NCBI RefSeq assembly: GCF_014839805.1
Contig: NC_051141.1
Span: 12,594,777 to 12,658,776 of the forward strand
DNA length: 64,000 bases
From: Manduca sexta
Taxonomy: Eukaryota; Arthropoda; Insecta; Lepidoptera; Sphingidae
Direction: 5' to 3'
Part shown: positions 26,401-37,892 of the stretch, in pieces
Numbering within the stretch: position 1 is the first letter of the stretch
Layout: each line of letters begins with the position of its first letter
Position numbers and translations under genes: made by a program
Notes under the pieces: model-generated
Databases searched by the model: none
What the model saw: only the letters and a program-made list of their open reading frames with translations
Told to the model about the DNA's origin: nothing

Positions 26401-27161
26401 AAAATAAGAGAAAAAAAGTAAGTAAACGAAATTTAAAAGAACCTTACATAGGTATTAAAAAAAATAAGTGTCAACTGTTTGCTTTTATCAATTTCTTTTC
26501 GTAGGAAGACGAACCTGATGTGTATCAGAATCTGGTGGCCCCCGAAGACGGCGTCAACATCCACGGCTTGTTCATAGACGCGGGCCGGTGGGACATGAAA
26601 CAAAACTGCCTTGTCGATGCTCTACCAGGTTTTTACAATTACCCCTCTCGTAATGAAGAACAAATCTTAAAAGAGTTATAATGTCGCACCAGTCTTATTA
26701 GAAGATAATTGCCGAAACCTCAGACCATTCGGTTTAGTTTAACGTCCGGCTTACGTTTACATTTGGAGGATACCGGAAAAATCATGTGAAAAATCCTCGC
26801 TAATTAATTTTCTCCTTTCTCGCTCGAAAACCGACTCCAAAACTTTATCCACGCAACTGAGGCGACAATAACAATAGATATACCTCCTTACTTACTATGA
26901 ATATTAACATTAATATTTAATTGTCTGTTAGGACAAATGAATCCTCCCCTGCCCGTGGTGCGGTTCTACCCGGTGCTGGAGCTGCCGAAGCCCGATCCTC
27001 GTTATCAAGCGCCACTGTACAAAACTTCTGAAAGAGCCGGAACACTGTCTACGACTGGACACAGCACAAACTTCGTCCTGCCAGTTCTTTTGCCTACCAA
27101 TATGCCCTCAGACTTTTGGATCATACGTGGAACAGCTCTACTCACACAAATAACCGATTAA
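1199..27161 (+). CDS. DNAH6: Axonemal inner-arm dynein heavy chain, DNAH6-like (3' part of gene, 57 exons)
   Basis: This is a motor ATPase heavy chain that drives microtubule sliding in cilia and sperm flagella. Fifty-seven exons join in frame to about 3,386 residues. The order is: tail/linker (1-685), AAA1 with [10 protein letters not shown] (about 716), AAA2 with GPTGGGKT (about 997), AAA3 with GNTGVGKT (about 1340), AAA4 with GPGGSGRRS (about 1695), coiled-coil stalk with microtubule-binding tip (about 1890-2230), AAA5, AAA6 and the C-terminal domain. The protein ends in LLTQITD followed by TAA. The subfamily call rests on recalled similarity to DNAH6 through AAA4, stalk and C-terminus (for example [27 protein letters not shown]); the Drosophila counterpart is probably Dhc16F. 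DNAH3/7/12 are the main alternatives. Exon 1 starts two bases into a codon, so roughly 750-800 N-terminal residues are missing. Exon coordinates are in the domain entries. Confidence 0.93.
3881..4124 (+). mobile_element. Short non-autonomous Helitron in dynein intron 8
   Basis: The 244-bp piece begins TCTATAGG followed by TATATAAAACTGAAGAG and ends with a GC-rich hairpin (CGGGCGGAGCCG) and GGAAAAGCTAG, then T. These match the ends of the other Helitron copies in this window (31807-32274 and 60047-61906). The 5' end is a little diverged and the preceding base is T rather than the usual A. Confidence 0.65.
5497..6466 (+). CDS. DNAH6: Dynein AAA1, main ATPase site (exons 13-16)
   Basis: Exons: 5497-5670, 5744-5903, 6053-6198 and 6315-6466. 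AAA1 is the principal ATP-hydrolysing module of dyneins. The Walker A motif [10 protein letters not shown] is in exon 13 and the Walker B motif CCFDEFNRI in exon 14. The sensor-region stretch [19 protein letters not shown] is in exon 15, and [11 protein letters not shown] follows it. All catalytic residues expected for an active AAA1 are present, so the motor looks intact. Confidence 0.95.
6850..7200. repeat. Three diverged tandem units of a moth interspersed repeat in dynein intron 16
   Basis: A unit of about 130 bp containing CACCTTTTCCCC and GGTAGGCAGAGG occurs three times, around 6860, 6990 and 7120. Each is followed by a TTGTGTTTAGTT-like stretch and TACATACA runs. The units are diverged. 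A similar CACCTTTT...GGGTAGGCAGAGGTG motif is common in lepidopteran genomes (recall). Confidence 0.55.
7215..7300. repeat. AT-rich low-complexity tract
   Basis: Repeated TTTTTATTATTTATATTTAA units form a simple low-complexity run between the tandem repeat above and exon 17. No function is visible. Confidence 0.8.
7545..9681 (+). CDS. DNAH6: Dynein AAA2 (exons 17-22)
   Basis: Exons: 7545-7737, 7999-8138, 8335-8520, 8698-8853, 8979-9206 and 9461-9681. The Walker A motif GPTGGGKT is in exon 18 and the divergent AAA2 Walker B region ([20 protein letters not shown]) in exon 20. Exon 21 carries [13 protein letters not shown], a stretch conserved in dynein heavy chains. The acceptor of exon 20 (AG at 8696-8697) has a weak pyrimidine tract, but it is the one that keeps the frame and gives the expected protein. 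Exon 22 ends in the first two bases of a codon (TA). Confidence 0.9.
10050..11758 (+). CDS. DNAH6: Dynein AAA3 (exons 23-28)
   Basis: Exons: 10050-10261, 10470-10582, 10666-10808, 10886-11078, 11159-11382 and 11503-11758. The regulatory nucleotide site AAA3 has Walker A GNTGVGKT split across exons 23/24 and Walker [11 protein letters not shown] in exon 25. [20 protein letters not shown] follows in exon 26. Exon 23 must start after the AG at 10048-10049. The AG ten bases downstream would join TA to G and create a stop codon. The AAA3 site looks catalytically complete. Confidence 0.92.
12013..13653 (+). CDS. DNAH6: Dynein AAA4 with altered Walker A (exons 29-32)
   Basis: Exons: 12013-12203, 12623-12795, 13011-13194 and 13488-13653. 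AAA4 normally has a P-loop of the form GVGGxGKQS. Here exon 29 reads GPGGSGRRS, with Arg where the phosphate-contacting Lys should be. The rest is typical: VFLFTDTQ (Walker B region), [24 protein letters not shown] and [18 protein letters not shown]. Nucleotide binding at AAA4 is therefore probably weakened while the fold is kept. The substitution is read directly; its effect is inference. Confidence 0.9.
13979..18297 (+). CDS. DNAH6: Dynein stalk coiled coil and microtubule-binding tip (exons 33-39)
   Basis: Exons: 13979-14140, 14505-14681, 14918-15114, 15237-15399, 17540-17622, 17802-17913 and 18172-18297. The outgoing helix runs from [14 protein letters not shown] through a long charged heptad-like stretch (exons 33-35). 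The microtubule-binding domain is around [18 protein letters not shown] and [13 protein letters not shown] (exons 35-36). The returning helix contains [19 protein letters not shown] and [12 protein letters not shown] (exons 37-39). The 2.1-kb intron between exons 36 and 37 contains a GC-rich transposon piece. Confidence 0.92.
16265..16700 (+). mobile_element. GC-rich non-LTR retrotransposon 3' fragment in dynein intron 36
   Basis: A block of roughly 430 bp is far richer in GC than the surrounding intron. It contains an internal inverted pair (GGGACGGCTGCGGAC and CCCGCAGCCGTCCC, about 16405-16460) and ends in an A-rich tail (AAAACAAAAAGAAAAGAAAA). An A-rich end on the + strand and GC-rich untranslated sequence fit the 3' end of an R1-clade-like LINE. 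No intact reading frame is present. The family name is inference. Confidence 0.45.
19056..21825 (+). CDS. DNAH6: Dynein AAA5 (exons 40-45)
   Basis: Exons: 19056-19216, 19542-19683, 19937-20122, 20568-20740, 21142-21322 and 21646-21825. AAA5 contains no canonical nucleotide site in dyneins. Signatures seen are IAYFGAF (exon 40), [14 protein letters not shown] and [11 protein letters not shown] (exon 41), [20 protein letters not shown] (exon 43), [12 protein letters not shown] (exon 44) and [13 protein letters not shown] (exon 45). Exon 40 ends at 19216 (GA|GTATAT). Joining it to exon 41 gives a SFD-LISIM junction in frame. Confidence 0.92.
21979..27161 (+). CDS. DNAH6: Dynein AAA6 and C-terminal domain (exons 46-57)
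   Basis: Exons: 21979-22212, 22662-22808, 22904-23094, 23672-23873, 24047-24287, 24542-24742, 25101-25342, 25492-25782, 25869-26021, 26223-26417, 26505-26628 and 26932-27161. Signatures are [15 protein letters not shown] (exon 46), [20 protein letters not shown] and SLGQGQGP (exon 49), [15 protein letters not shown] (exon 50), [11 protein letters not shown] (exon 51), [10 protein letters not shown] (exon 52), [17 protein letters not shown] (exon 55) and [20 protein letters not shown] (exon 57). The exon 50 donor is GC, and the exon 47 donor may be GC as well (end 22808, or 22805 with a weak GT). The stop TAA is at 27159-27161. Confidence 0.92.
22300..22430. repeat. Interspersed repeat fragment in dynein intron 46
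   Basis: The stretch ending ATGGAAATCCGTTCAGTAGTTATGGAGATG resembles the region 'aaatccgttcagtagttttgg' seen in the body of many lepidopteran interspersed elements. Only a fragment remains, and its ends are not defined. Confidence 0.35.
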
Positions 27162-27226
27162 ACCATCAAGTTATCAATAAGGGTGTCAACATTTTATCGG
27201 GCTACCCTTTATCATAATTTATACAC

Positions 27227-27232
27227 AATAAA
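27227..27232 (+). promoter_or_regulatory. DNAH6: Polyadenylation signal AATAAA of the dynein gene
   Basis: A canonical AATAAA lies 66 bases after the stop codon on the coding strand, a normal distance for a short 3' UTR. A U-rich region follows. No other strong candidate is closer. Confidence 0.6.
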
Positions 27233-29179
27233 TTAATATAAAAATGTATTTCATGAGCACAAAATATTTATATTGTTATTGGCTATTATTTGAAATGTGC
27301 CACAAACTCAAAATTTATAGGCATTTTCCAAAAAAGAAGTACATAAGATTTTTATAGACAAACTTGAATAGGTGCAAATAGACTTAACAGAGCGAAAACC
27401 ATCATAGGCCACCAAAGGCAGACCATCCGTCATTGATTGTGACCCTTAAAAATCCATTATCAAGACGCGTCAGATGCTTCTAGAAAGACTGATGTAACCA
27501 ATGACAAAGCCAACGAGCTGGCGTGATAGCCGATGCGAACAGTTTATCTTAACAAATTGCCGGTACATAAGACTTTCACTGTGAATATCGATATTCTTCA
27601 GTGTATAATTTTTAGCACATTTACCTACTCTATCCCTATGTCTTTAACACACATTGAAGTCATTATTGCTAGTAGTGAACCACTATTTTGTTTCCTAGCA
27701 AGTTTTCGTATTACAACGTTGCTTTCTTAGAGCATATTTAGACACGTTATACTAAAATAAATGATGGTGCTTTAATTTTATTATATTTTTTATTTATAAT
27801 TAGTTTTAATTTTTATACGTATATCTTTGTTTTATAATCCGTCGATAGACAGCAGTGGGTATTAAAAAAACATATTGATTTGTACAATAAGTGCTGGCTA
27901 ATGGTATTTTCAGATTAGGTAACAAAAGTCCCAACTAATACCATAGTCCGCGTATTACTGCTAGTCACCGCCTGCAGTATGTCCGTACGGCTCGTGTTTG
28001 ACAAAGCCCAGAGGTGAAGTAACTCCACGCCGCACAGCACTCTCCCACCCACCAGATCCTATAAGTTGTACATATTTAAAAAAGGCAACCTATAGAACTT
28101 AGTGAAACATTTTTATATCTTTTAGTGCAAAGATGTAGAACTAATTATTTTGTATTGATAGGTACCGTCATCCACATAAGTAGCTAATCAAATTCAGAAT
28201 TTCAAATCGTCTATGCACCTTTGTGTTCTTATCAAATTTCTTAACAAAAATTTGGGCTTAATTTACTTTTCATCAAAGAAAAAATGTTTCAATAACACTT
28301 AATAGTGATTTGGGTTTTTTCAACTACTTTTATGGCTGACTGTACGAAAAGAATATTTGGTAATTATTGTATCTCGGCTACTTGATTTTTGTTTTATGTT
28401 TATATTTTTTAATAACATAGCCTGAGTTAAATTGTTTTTCTATTACAAATAGATACAACTAGATTGAACATTGTAATATTATTAGCTGATAATTTGATTG
28501 ATATGGGTCATGTTATCATATCATTCCTTTGCCGTTTAACTGTAGCGGTTTGAGTGATTCATAAGTTCACACCGGGCGTGGTGGAGTAGACATTTTTTAT
28601 CCGTTTTATAAACCTTTAAAATTAATAGAATTTTTGTTGTTTGATTGTAGACAGTATTCAATAAAATTTGTAGGCAACAAACATTTACTAAAATTATTTC
28701 TTCGTATCCTTTCATGATTGAATCAAAGTTTTCATTCGCATGGATATCTATCCCTTAAGAGCACTTATAGTTTATACTATTAACTTCACGAGCGGCCACG
28801 TCAATAACTCTTATGGCAAGTAACTGGGCGTGATAATTTGATAAAAGTTGATAAATTAACGATAAAGACAGCTAATAAACAATCCCTGTTTATTTTAGAA
28901 TATATGGAGTTTATTTTTTTGAGGTCCTCTTTCAGTTAGGTACTCCTCACTAGTTCATTGCCAGAGGCGGCTTCACCTATAGTGCATTTTCTCTTTCTGT
29001 GTAATCGGTCCCTAATGACTGGGGATTATGGTCATCATTGGAAGTATCGCATTTAGAGCATATTATTTGTCACCATCTGTTTCTGTTCATCGCATCTTCC
29101 ACTAATTTGTGGAACTTGGTGGCAGACGAATCTTTAAAATATTAAATAATGAAAGAGGAAGCAAGATTAAAAAAGCGAG
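27233..29179. other. Intergenic, no gene seen
   Basis: AT-rich DNA with no reading frame showing family resemblance on either strand. No clear repeat with defined ends was recognised in this stretch. Confidence 0.5.
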
Positions 29180-29213
29180 ACCCGATGGACAGATTCTGGT
29201 CTGTCCATCGGGT
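29180..29213. repeat. Perfect 14-bp-arm hairpin
   Basis: ACCCGATGGACAGA and its exact reverse complement TCTGTCCATCGGGT are separated by six bases (TTCTGG). No poly-T run follows, and no gene ends here. It may belong to a mobile element next to the reverse-transcriptase relic. Confidence 0.7.
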
Positions 29214-29284
29214 TGGTATGCATTGGCGTGTGTGGTATGCGTTAGCGACATATTGTGGTTAAACGTGTCTTTACTTTAAAGTGT

Positions 29285-29819
29285 GAGAAGATCGACTCGT
29301 CTGTGCGTTTGGCGGTCCACGGTATCCTCAGCATTCGCATCCAGCACCACATATCGAACGCATCGATCCCCTCTTTTTCTCAAGCAATTGTGCAGGTTTG
29401 GATTCCAACTTCATAAAGGAAGATAGGGAATATGAATGCTCTGATGAGGCGCATTGTGGTGTTGATAATAGTTCTCTTCTTCCTACATATGTCTTTAAGT
29501 TTTGTCCGGGAACGCATCTACCTTCACTGCATATTAAGAACCCAAGACAGATGTAGAGGTCAAGCGTCTGGATACTGGGGATGATATTTCGCGTATCAGA
29601 CAGATTGACCATTCGATCGACGACCATGAACTTCGTTTTAATCCTGAAGACAGTGTCTTTGGCGTAACGGAGATTTGATATATGTACGTGTTCCTTAGTG
29701 TTCCACCCACGTGAAATGAATAATAACAACCCAAATATTTTTTCTAGTATTTTAGATTGCACTCCAGATATTACACAGATAAATATCGTTTGTCTTACGG
29801 TATGTTCTTTTAAATGCAA
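29285..29819 (-). pseudogene. Decayed non-LTR reverse transcriptase relic
   Basis: On the minus strand, pieces of a LINE reverse transcriptase can be read in order. LRYAKDTV corresponds to a LRFADDIV catalytic-region motif. LDLYICLGFLI corresponds to a YIYLGQLIS-like motif. WCWMRMLRIPWTAKRTDESI matches the stretch after the RT thumb in RTE-like insect elements. About 30 residues seem deleted after the catalytic motif, the frame shifts between blocks, and the second catalytic Asp region is altered. It is a dead copy; a 163-residue open frame survives by chance. Confidence 0.6.
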
Positions 29820-30139
29820 GCTACAATTTTTTGACAGATTAGGGTAGGCCGTGTCGCCGTGTACATATTACTTCTCGATATGATTAAAAGTGGAACTTCT
29901 TGCACCCGGAAAACTATAACTGTAAGTCCCTATTCTATTTTGACCGCGCGTCTCCTAAGGTGTGCCAAGGAATTGATTGCACACGGGCGGCACATGAGCT
30001 AGAGCCGCCTCTTTTCATTGCTTATATTATACCTGCATTGCACAGGTTAACCAACCTTTATCAATAAGTGATTTGTGTTTCATACCACCACAAATTATTA
30101 ACTCACCAAGGATTAGGAATATAATAGAATAATTTACTG

Positions 30140-30420
30140 GTGGTAGGTCTCTCATATGTGAGGCCCCTGGGTACCACTGCAATATCTGTTTCTGCCGCCA
30201 AGCAGCAGGGTGAAGTCACTGTTGTGTTCAGTTTTAAATAACATTGTAGCCTGTGTAACTACTTGACATAATAAGACTTAACATATTATCATGTCTCAGG
30301 ATGGCAAGCTCGGTGGAATACCAAACAATACTTTGTAATTCAAATTGTTGGATGTGTTTCTACTGTTTATGGGCGGTCGTAACGCTTACCATAAGGCGAA
30401 AAGCAAGTTGTCTCAGCAAT
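30140..30420 (+). repeat. Lepidopteran interspersed repeat (CTGGTGGTAGG family)
   Basis: The stretch starts TACTGGTGGTAGGTCTCTC and continues with TGCCGCCAAGCAGCAG, GGAATACCAAACAATACTTT and ACTGTTTATGGGCGGTCGTA. This order is that of a very common moth interspersed repeat (recall). A second, more diverged copy lies at about 46190-46345. Confidence 0.6.
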
Positions 30421-31806
30421 AATAAAAAATAATAATATTGAATACCCTTCCCTATATGGAAATAAGTTATTTAAAATATAGGCAATTGTAGATATTAGTA
30501 GTGAAAATAGTCACTGTGCAAGCGTACATATGCCTGGGCATTGCAAATGAGAAGAAAATTTGTTTATCGAAACGACACTAACTCATTAGTCTATTTAGGT
30601 AATTGGTATGCTCAACTGCATAATATTTACGATTACGATTTGTCTAAGCCATGCCCTGTATTAGATCATGTCTATGTCGTGCCTAAAATTACCCTTATCA
30701 AATAAATTTAAATAAATAAAAGAATTTATAACCATTTTTAATGCCTTAATAATAAATTAATAGTTTTATGGTGTGAAGATTGAAGGTCAATTAATACTAA
30801 TGGTATTTATCTGAAACTGATTTATTTAAACTGTCTAAAACGTTATATTTCGAACAATGAGAAAAACAAAATTCACGAAGTTATGCATATAATGGAAAAA
30901 ATAGAGACCTGTGTGGAGGCGACAAAGGTCGCACAATATACTAACTTGAAATATCCTATGTAGCGGCGAGCGGCCGCGCAGGGACCAGGCAGGGGCCGCG
31001 CGCCCTTCGGTACACGATAATGACCCGCTTAGGCCCTAAATAATATAAATTAGCGAATATAAACAGCGCGAACTTAAATAATTAATTACAGGTATGGCTC
31101 CACACAGGTCTGCAAGAACGTTATTTACTATTACGTGTGAAAGTGAATGAATATCACAGTACTTCTGTTAATTCCATGTATATTATACAGTTTGATGTAA
31201 CACATACCATTTCAATTAAATTTAATAGTTCTATATTAGAAAAATAAAAAGACCTAGACCGCATTTTTTACCTAACTAACGATTATCTAATGTTACTCTG
31301 TATGTGAACAAAATGAATCTGTCGAACTCGTGTCGTACTCGTAAATTACAAGGCATGCAAATATGTTCTGATCAAATGTTATTTAAGCCCATACCATTCT
31401 ATCAATATAAATCAACTATTATACTCTATGAATTTAATTACTATTAATACAAAATATCTGCCTCTTTACAAGGTTTACATAAATATTTATTGGTCAAAAA
31501 TAATGTGTGTCGCGATACGTTCCCCATCACACAAAACTACAAATTATAAAACATTTCCACTGTTTAATCTTATACAACATTGAAACGGTACCCAATATGT
31601 ATATTGAAACACAGATATCGTAAAGCGTCACTGATATACTACACTAAATGAGTACGTGCGATGTAATTCCGCAAAAATAAATATCTTTCCATGGTTGTAA
31701 ATGAGACAGAAACAGACGACGACGGCTTTTGCTAGACAGGAGGCCGAAAAACATCGGATTTATATATAATAGTAACTGCAAGCTTTGCAAGCTCCATACA
31801 ACTATA
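30421..31806. other. Intergenic, no gene seen
   Basis: AT-rich sequence with one short GC-rich island at about 30960-31020. No reading frame of interest and no RNA gene recognised. Confidence 0.5.
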
Positions 31807-32274
31807 TCTATACTATTATATAAAGCTGAAGAGTCTGTTTCTTTGAACGCGCTAATCTTCGGAAATGGCGGTTCGAATTGAAAAATTCTATATGTGTTGC
31901 ATAGCCTATTTATGACCAACGGGAACGGTGTAGTAATAAAAAATATTGTTAAAACTGTGTAAATTTATTTCTTTTGAGAGCTTCCGTTGCGTGCGCTGCA
32001 TAAACGATTAAAGTTATGCAACAATGATGTATGACGAGGTTGTTGGTCTTAAAAGTTCTACAAAAATATATTATAAAACAAAGTCCCCCGCTGTATTTGT
32101 CTGTCTGCCTGAACGCGTTAAACTCATAAACTACCCAATGTATTTAGATAAAATTGGGTATGGAGATAATTTGAGATCCTGGGAAGAACATAGTATATAT
32201 AGCGTGACTTTTATAACGGAAAACTTTAGCCCGAAAAACTTAATCACGCGGGTGAAGCCCCGGGAAAAAGCTAG
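31807..32274 (+). mobile_element. Non-autonomous Helitron, 468 bp
   Basis: The element begins TCTATACTATTATATAAAGC directly after A and ends in a GC-rich hairpin (CGGGTGAAGCCCCG) followed by GGAAAAAGCTAG and then T. A 5' TC, a 3' CTAG with an upstream hairpin, and insertion between A and T without target duplication are the Helitron hallmarks. No Rep/helicase is encoded, so it depends on another copy. It is a useful reference copy for the related fragments in this window. Confidence 0.8.
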
Positions 32275-35200
32275 TATTATAATAAAAGACTGTGACTAAT
32301 GACTGCTACGTACAAGCAAAATGTAACAATGTTTCCATGAGTGCTAATTCGGAATAAACACGTTCAAACCCAGAAGAAATAGGTACTGTGTAGGATGAAC
32401 TAAAATCATATCACAGGAATTTATTATTTATAAGCTTTTGGACACAAAAAAAGAAACAAAGAAATCTGTCTGAAATTTCGTCCTACACTGAAAGAGTTGT
32501 TGTGTATGTGTGCGTGGGTATGCACGCAAGCCAGTCTGGAATAAATGATTGTACCGAGCGCACGCCTATTATTTAACAAGAGTAACCTAGGTATAACGCA
32601 TATTTCCCATCTTGTTCTGTTTATGGTGTTATTAAAGGGCAAAAAACAATGAAATGTAGAAAATCTACTTAACTAAACAATATTTCAAAAGTATAAAAAA
32701 ATAGACTCGCAACTCCGATTCCATTATTTTAAATAGCCTTTTTGCCTGTCGCCGCGCAAATCAAGCGTCGGTCTCAATCGCTCACTATATATTTTTTTTT
32801 AATTTCAAAAATATTTTGTTTCCTTTAACATTCAGAATACAATTCTTATATTATAATTGACAAGTTAATACTATGTCCATATAAGATCTTACATTTATAG
32901 GAGTCAATTATAGCAAAAATCATGCTGCGACGCGTTATGCTGATTATACCCAAGGGCTCGTTATAGACTTAAATGTGAGAGGGACGGGAACAACGGCGTG
33001 GATCCAGGGAGTAGCATGCTTTCTTCGCTATGCCATCACTTCCTCCCCACTGCCCTCTTTGGTTAAGAACTGGGCCTTATTGGATTTTAATATTAAGTTG
33101 AGCGTTCCATGTTCGTTTTGCGTCGAGTGTTTGAATTGCGGTTTTTATGTGTAATTTAAGGCCACGTGTACATTCATTTTGTGATATTAAAATAACTCTG
33201 ACTTTACTATCTCCGTATAAGTAAATAATCATTTAATGGAGGAAAGGGAAAGAAATCCGCAACCGTAAGCTGAAGACTATAAGTCACACTATTACTAAGA
33301 ATTTATTAAAAAATGATTCCAAGCAACACGACATCAATGTCTTAACGTGTGGCCGTGGCGCGCGGTTGTGGCCGACCGCAGCGCCAGTGATGGTGTGAAC
33401 AGCAAGTTTCCACACTATCCGAAAAATCCGTGCTAAAATGAAAGAAGTGAAAGAACAATCCTATTCATCTTGAAAAATACACCAAATATATGAATGCGCG
33501 AAATAATAAGTATGTACTTTATAGGATTATTTATTTTTATAGATTCATCACATGAAATGTAAGGTTGAAATTGGTCAAAACTTCAGAACAATAACAAACA
33601 TAGATCTAAATTATCCGCATACTCGTGTACTTATCCCATTGAATCCGATGAAAAGAACGAGACAAATATTATGTTGCTAAGATCGGCTTATCGGCCACCA
33701 CGGTCACATCTATGATACCGAATTAAAAAGCAAATAAATGTCAAATATTACAACAAAATTTAGTTACGTTACACTAATGTGAGAAGGAATCGCAACACGA
33801 TTAAATTTCTTGCCGTGAAACACGGTTTACACTCAAATATAATTACTTCTATGATTGTTATTGTACTGAGGTTAAAACAATGGGCCAAAATTAAAATTAT
33901 AAGTTAATCGAATGTGACAATTCGAAAAGCGACATCAATTAAAATTAGTTGGATCGCTAATTTATCTAACGTAACGGGATAATCTATGGAAACGACTGAG
34001 ACCTACATTCGCGACATATGCGGCTTGCAGTCTATCTCAGAATAAAAACTAGGTGGCGACTGCAGGTACCAACGCGGTCGGCCATAACCGCAGGAAGTGT
34101 GGCCTGCGTCTGCAATCTGCGGTTTGTCCCAGACATGCATTATAGCTCGAAAAGTTTATTTTAATTTTTAATCGTATATGTTGAGTGTCGATCATGTTAT
34201 TATTTATTAGTCTATCAAATCGATATACGTTTAATATCGTGGATCTCCGTATTTATATATTTTTGGATCATAGCTTTGATTATTTTGCGAAATGGAAAAG
34301 ATAAGTCATAAAAATGTCACAAGCAGAAAATTACAGTTTGCTTAATAATATAATAATCAAATGTAAACATGTCTTTAATACTTTAAAAAAATAAAATACC
34401 GGTGGCACTAACTTCATAAAAAAAACATATAACGGAAGTATTTAATACTATAACCTAATATCTCTGCAAATTGAAATGGTTAATTGGTTCCCCAAGTTGC
34501 TCATAATGGTGACAAAAACAATTGAAACCGAATTATATCTTTTTAAACTTTACAAATATTGATATTTTAACTTAAATTGAGATATTTAACCCTAACTTTA
34601 GTTTAAAATATCAAACTTAAATTAACAGTTCATTATTTATGCCCAGGGTTAAGTGTTAACTCTTAGAACTGTATTAAGGCTTAATTCACAATACATCACA
34701 CGGGCTAAAGATACTGCGCCAAACTAATAGTTGTGGTGTGTGACACGTCTGTATAACAGAAGGTATTACATGGCAGATATTTATTGCTTGCGGTGTAATG
34801 TGGCTGCCGCAACGCGACTAAACGACTTGAACTTCATTGATTTTTTTATGGCAAATTAAAATTATGTTACGCCTTAGTGGTCATAAAACAAGTACCCAAA
34901 CATTAATGCAGTGTGACAAGGAATACATCTAGAAGATGTAATCGTGAAGCCTGTAGGGTGAGAGGCAGACGGTGTGCGCCCTAGTTTATATAACAATGGT
35001 GGATTATATTCTGACTCGACCACCTTTACTAGCAATGACTTACACTTTATTCGTTTTCTCTCAACATCAGCTGTGATACACTTTATTAACTTTAAAATGC
35101 CCGTCTACCAAAGTGTAGCGACGGAATGCAATTTACTAATAAAATTGCACAAATATATGACCAAAGCCTAAACTTTATTCAATTTCGTTAGCAACACATT

Positions 35201-37892
35201 ATACACGGTCATTTTGACATTCAGTTAATTTATACAAAGACAGTCTTCTGTACTTCGCCAAAATCGTCAATTAGAAACGAATATTTTCAGTTTTCTAATT
35301 TTTAGATCATTTTGTAGTTTAGTCAGATAATGGCGTGTACGTGTATGTATTTCCCACTAAAAAAAAAATGCTATTGGTGCTGATCCGAATTCTCGTAGAG
35401 TAGTAGTACATTAGGACATATAAAATTAAATTATTTTTTTATAGTTATTTATTTGGTTCACACTTTTCTATTTTACATCTACGGTTCAAATAACTTATTG
35501 TAAAGTATTATTTCCAAGAAGATAAATATGTGATGGTATTTGGTAATACAATGTCAAAATGACCCTGTATTGTAACTCTGCTTTGCTTCCTCGCGCCACT
35601 TCGATTTGCAGGCATACTTTGTTGCTATAACAATATTCGTACAATCTGTCACAGAAGATCCAAAATATACAAACGAGAGTACTATTACAACAGTTTCAAT
35701 CGGTTAGTAGACTGTCTTCTGATTAATTAAAATCATATGCAATGCCAGACTGTACGCAAATTTAAGACTGGTTTTCATCGCCTGCTAGTTATATTGAAAA
35801 TTCATAATTACATGATACTTAACACTGTGTCAGCAAGGTGCATGAAAGTGATATTTTTTTAGACCTTTTGAAACTGTAATAAATGTAGCGCAAACTTGTA
35901 GTAATGTAGTTGGGGACAGATTACAGAATACAGCCACGGACAAGTGAGCAAATAGACCGATTCACTAATGGTCGCTAGTGGTCACTAGTCACTACATCAA
36001 CAAGCTTTGTTTAACACTCATATCAAAGTATAGAAATTATTCGCTACCAACGCAATAATTCAATAATTTAAATCTTTACAATAAACACATTACAAACACT
36101 GTACCCTTACTCTGACAAATAAAGATTATCATAACATCGAAATTGACTCCATAGAGCATACATTTAAAAAATAATTTATTTACTAAGACATCCAGTTATT
36201 GTTTAAAGTACAAAGAGAAAGGAAATTGTGTCCCAATCACTACAGCCACTAATTGTATACACGTAACATGTCAAAGGCGAAACAGAAAATTGAAACTATC
36301 GGGTCCCAACACGTGAGACACGCGCCGCTCCGTTTGTCACGCTCGCAACTACTTAAATCTATCTAAATGATAATTTCATTAAATCATGCTTTCACAATTA
36401 GCCAATTCCGTAGCTATTAACTTAAAATTTAATACAATTAAAGTAAAAGCTTGCCCAATATTAAAGAGGTGCGGACATCGTGTTTCTGCTTCGCTTCGCT
36501 TTTTTGTCAACGATTATTCCGTCTCTAATGTGTTATTCTACTCAGGTTAGGTATTATAATACAACTTTTGATAAACCAACCAATGTATATCGTACAAAAA
36601 ATATGTCAGCAAAGCGATGACAACGTAACACGTGGTTTATTATTCATGGATTATTCACTACTGGGAAATCTATACAACACTCATTAACAATGTTCTCATC
36701 TAAGACATAAAATTAAAATAATATTCGACCATCTTATTTAAGGGCAAATCATGTCTGTCGTAAATGTCTACAAATTAATCTTATTGACCAACTTAACTGA
36801 TAAAAAATCTTTAATAGTTGGCTCACAAGTCATTGTCAGAATACATTAAAGTTTTATGTTACCGATTTGATGAATAGGAAATAAGTATATTTATTATTAT
36901 GCACAATTATTGTAGTTTTTGTTACTTTTTAAAGTTAGCTTCATGATACATCTGACAACACCGAGATTGCATAGGATGCTCTTCATAATTATACAATGCG
37001 GAAACATACTATATGCAATTAAAAATAGTATGTAAATAACACGGTGTATATTTTTATTTTGAATATTTTAACGTGGAGAGGATGTTTTAGCATGTGTCCA
37101 TCAAAATTTATAAAAAACAATAATCTAACTTTATTGATTTAATGTAAATATCGAATACAATGTCTACCGCATGCTTGACATTGAAGCATACGTCTTGACG
37201 CCTAATGCCCAACGCAAGATATTACTCTCATCTAAAATAGCCTTAGACTCAAACACTATATTGATGGCTTTCTACAAAATCTAAAAGATTAAATTGTACC
37301 TACATCTATGCGTACAATTATATATTCAATAAATTAGACACGAAGTAACAATTTAAAAAGAACAAATCAAGGGTTTCGTTATTTATCTCTTAAAAAGCAA
37401 TATTTACTAAACTATAATGAATTCTCCTCTGCTTTGTTCTACAAATCGCCATGTCGGCAGTTTGCGCTCCTACGTGAGAGAAATCGGTAAACGTTCTCGT
37501 GCGGTACCTACGCTAAAAACAGCTCCGTCGTAACGCAATTAAGGGGTCGATATCCATTAGTTAGTTTTTCAAAAGTTTGGTCCTTTAAAACCGAACCTGA
37601 TTTCGAAACGTTTTAATGTTAATCAAATATTTGAATGTGGTTTTAAATGATAATTTACACGTAATGCAAATTGACCAATTCTGGCGAATGTTACGATAAT
37701 AATTGCTCATTAACATCAAATCACACAACACAACAGTAATCATTTGATCTAAATTACATAGAAAGAACGGAATGAACAATGTTTAGCTTTGACGTGTGAA
37801 AGTACCCCCGTGAGGGTGAGAAATGCAGCGCAAGGATGTAGCGACGACACGGAGTTGTTACTGGGGGCAGTCGCCATCCCCCACCACAACTC
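32275..37892. other. Intergenic or long 3' UTR of the WAC gene; no protein gene seen
   Basis: No supported reading frame on either strand. Several TTTATT (minus-strand AATAAA) motifs occur, so the WAC transcript could end at any of several points; the sequence does not decide which. GC-richer patches lie at about 33340-33420 and 34050-34135. No tRNA or microRNA hairpin was recognised. Confidence 0.4.

Noticed and set aside
31807..32299. 91-codon frames inside the Helitron at 31.8-32.3 kb
   Set aside because: The same sequence occurs in non-coding Helitron copies elsewhere in the window, and the ends define a mobile element.
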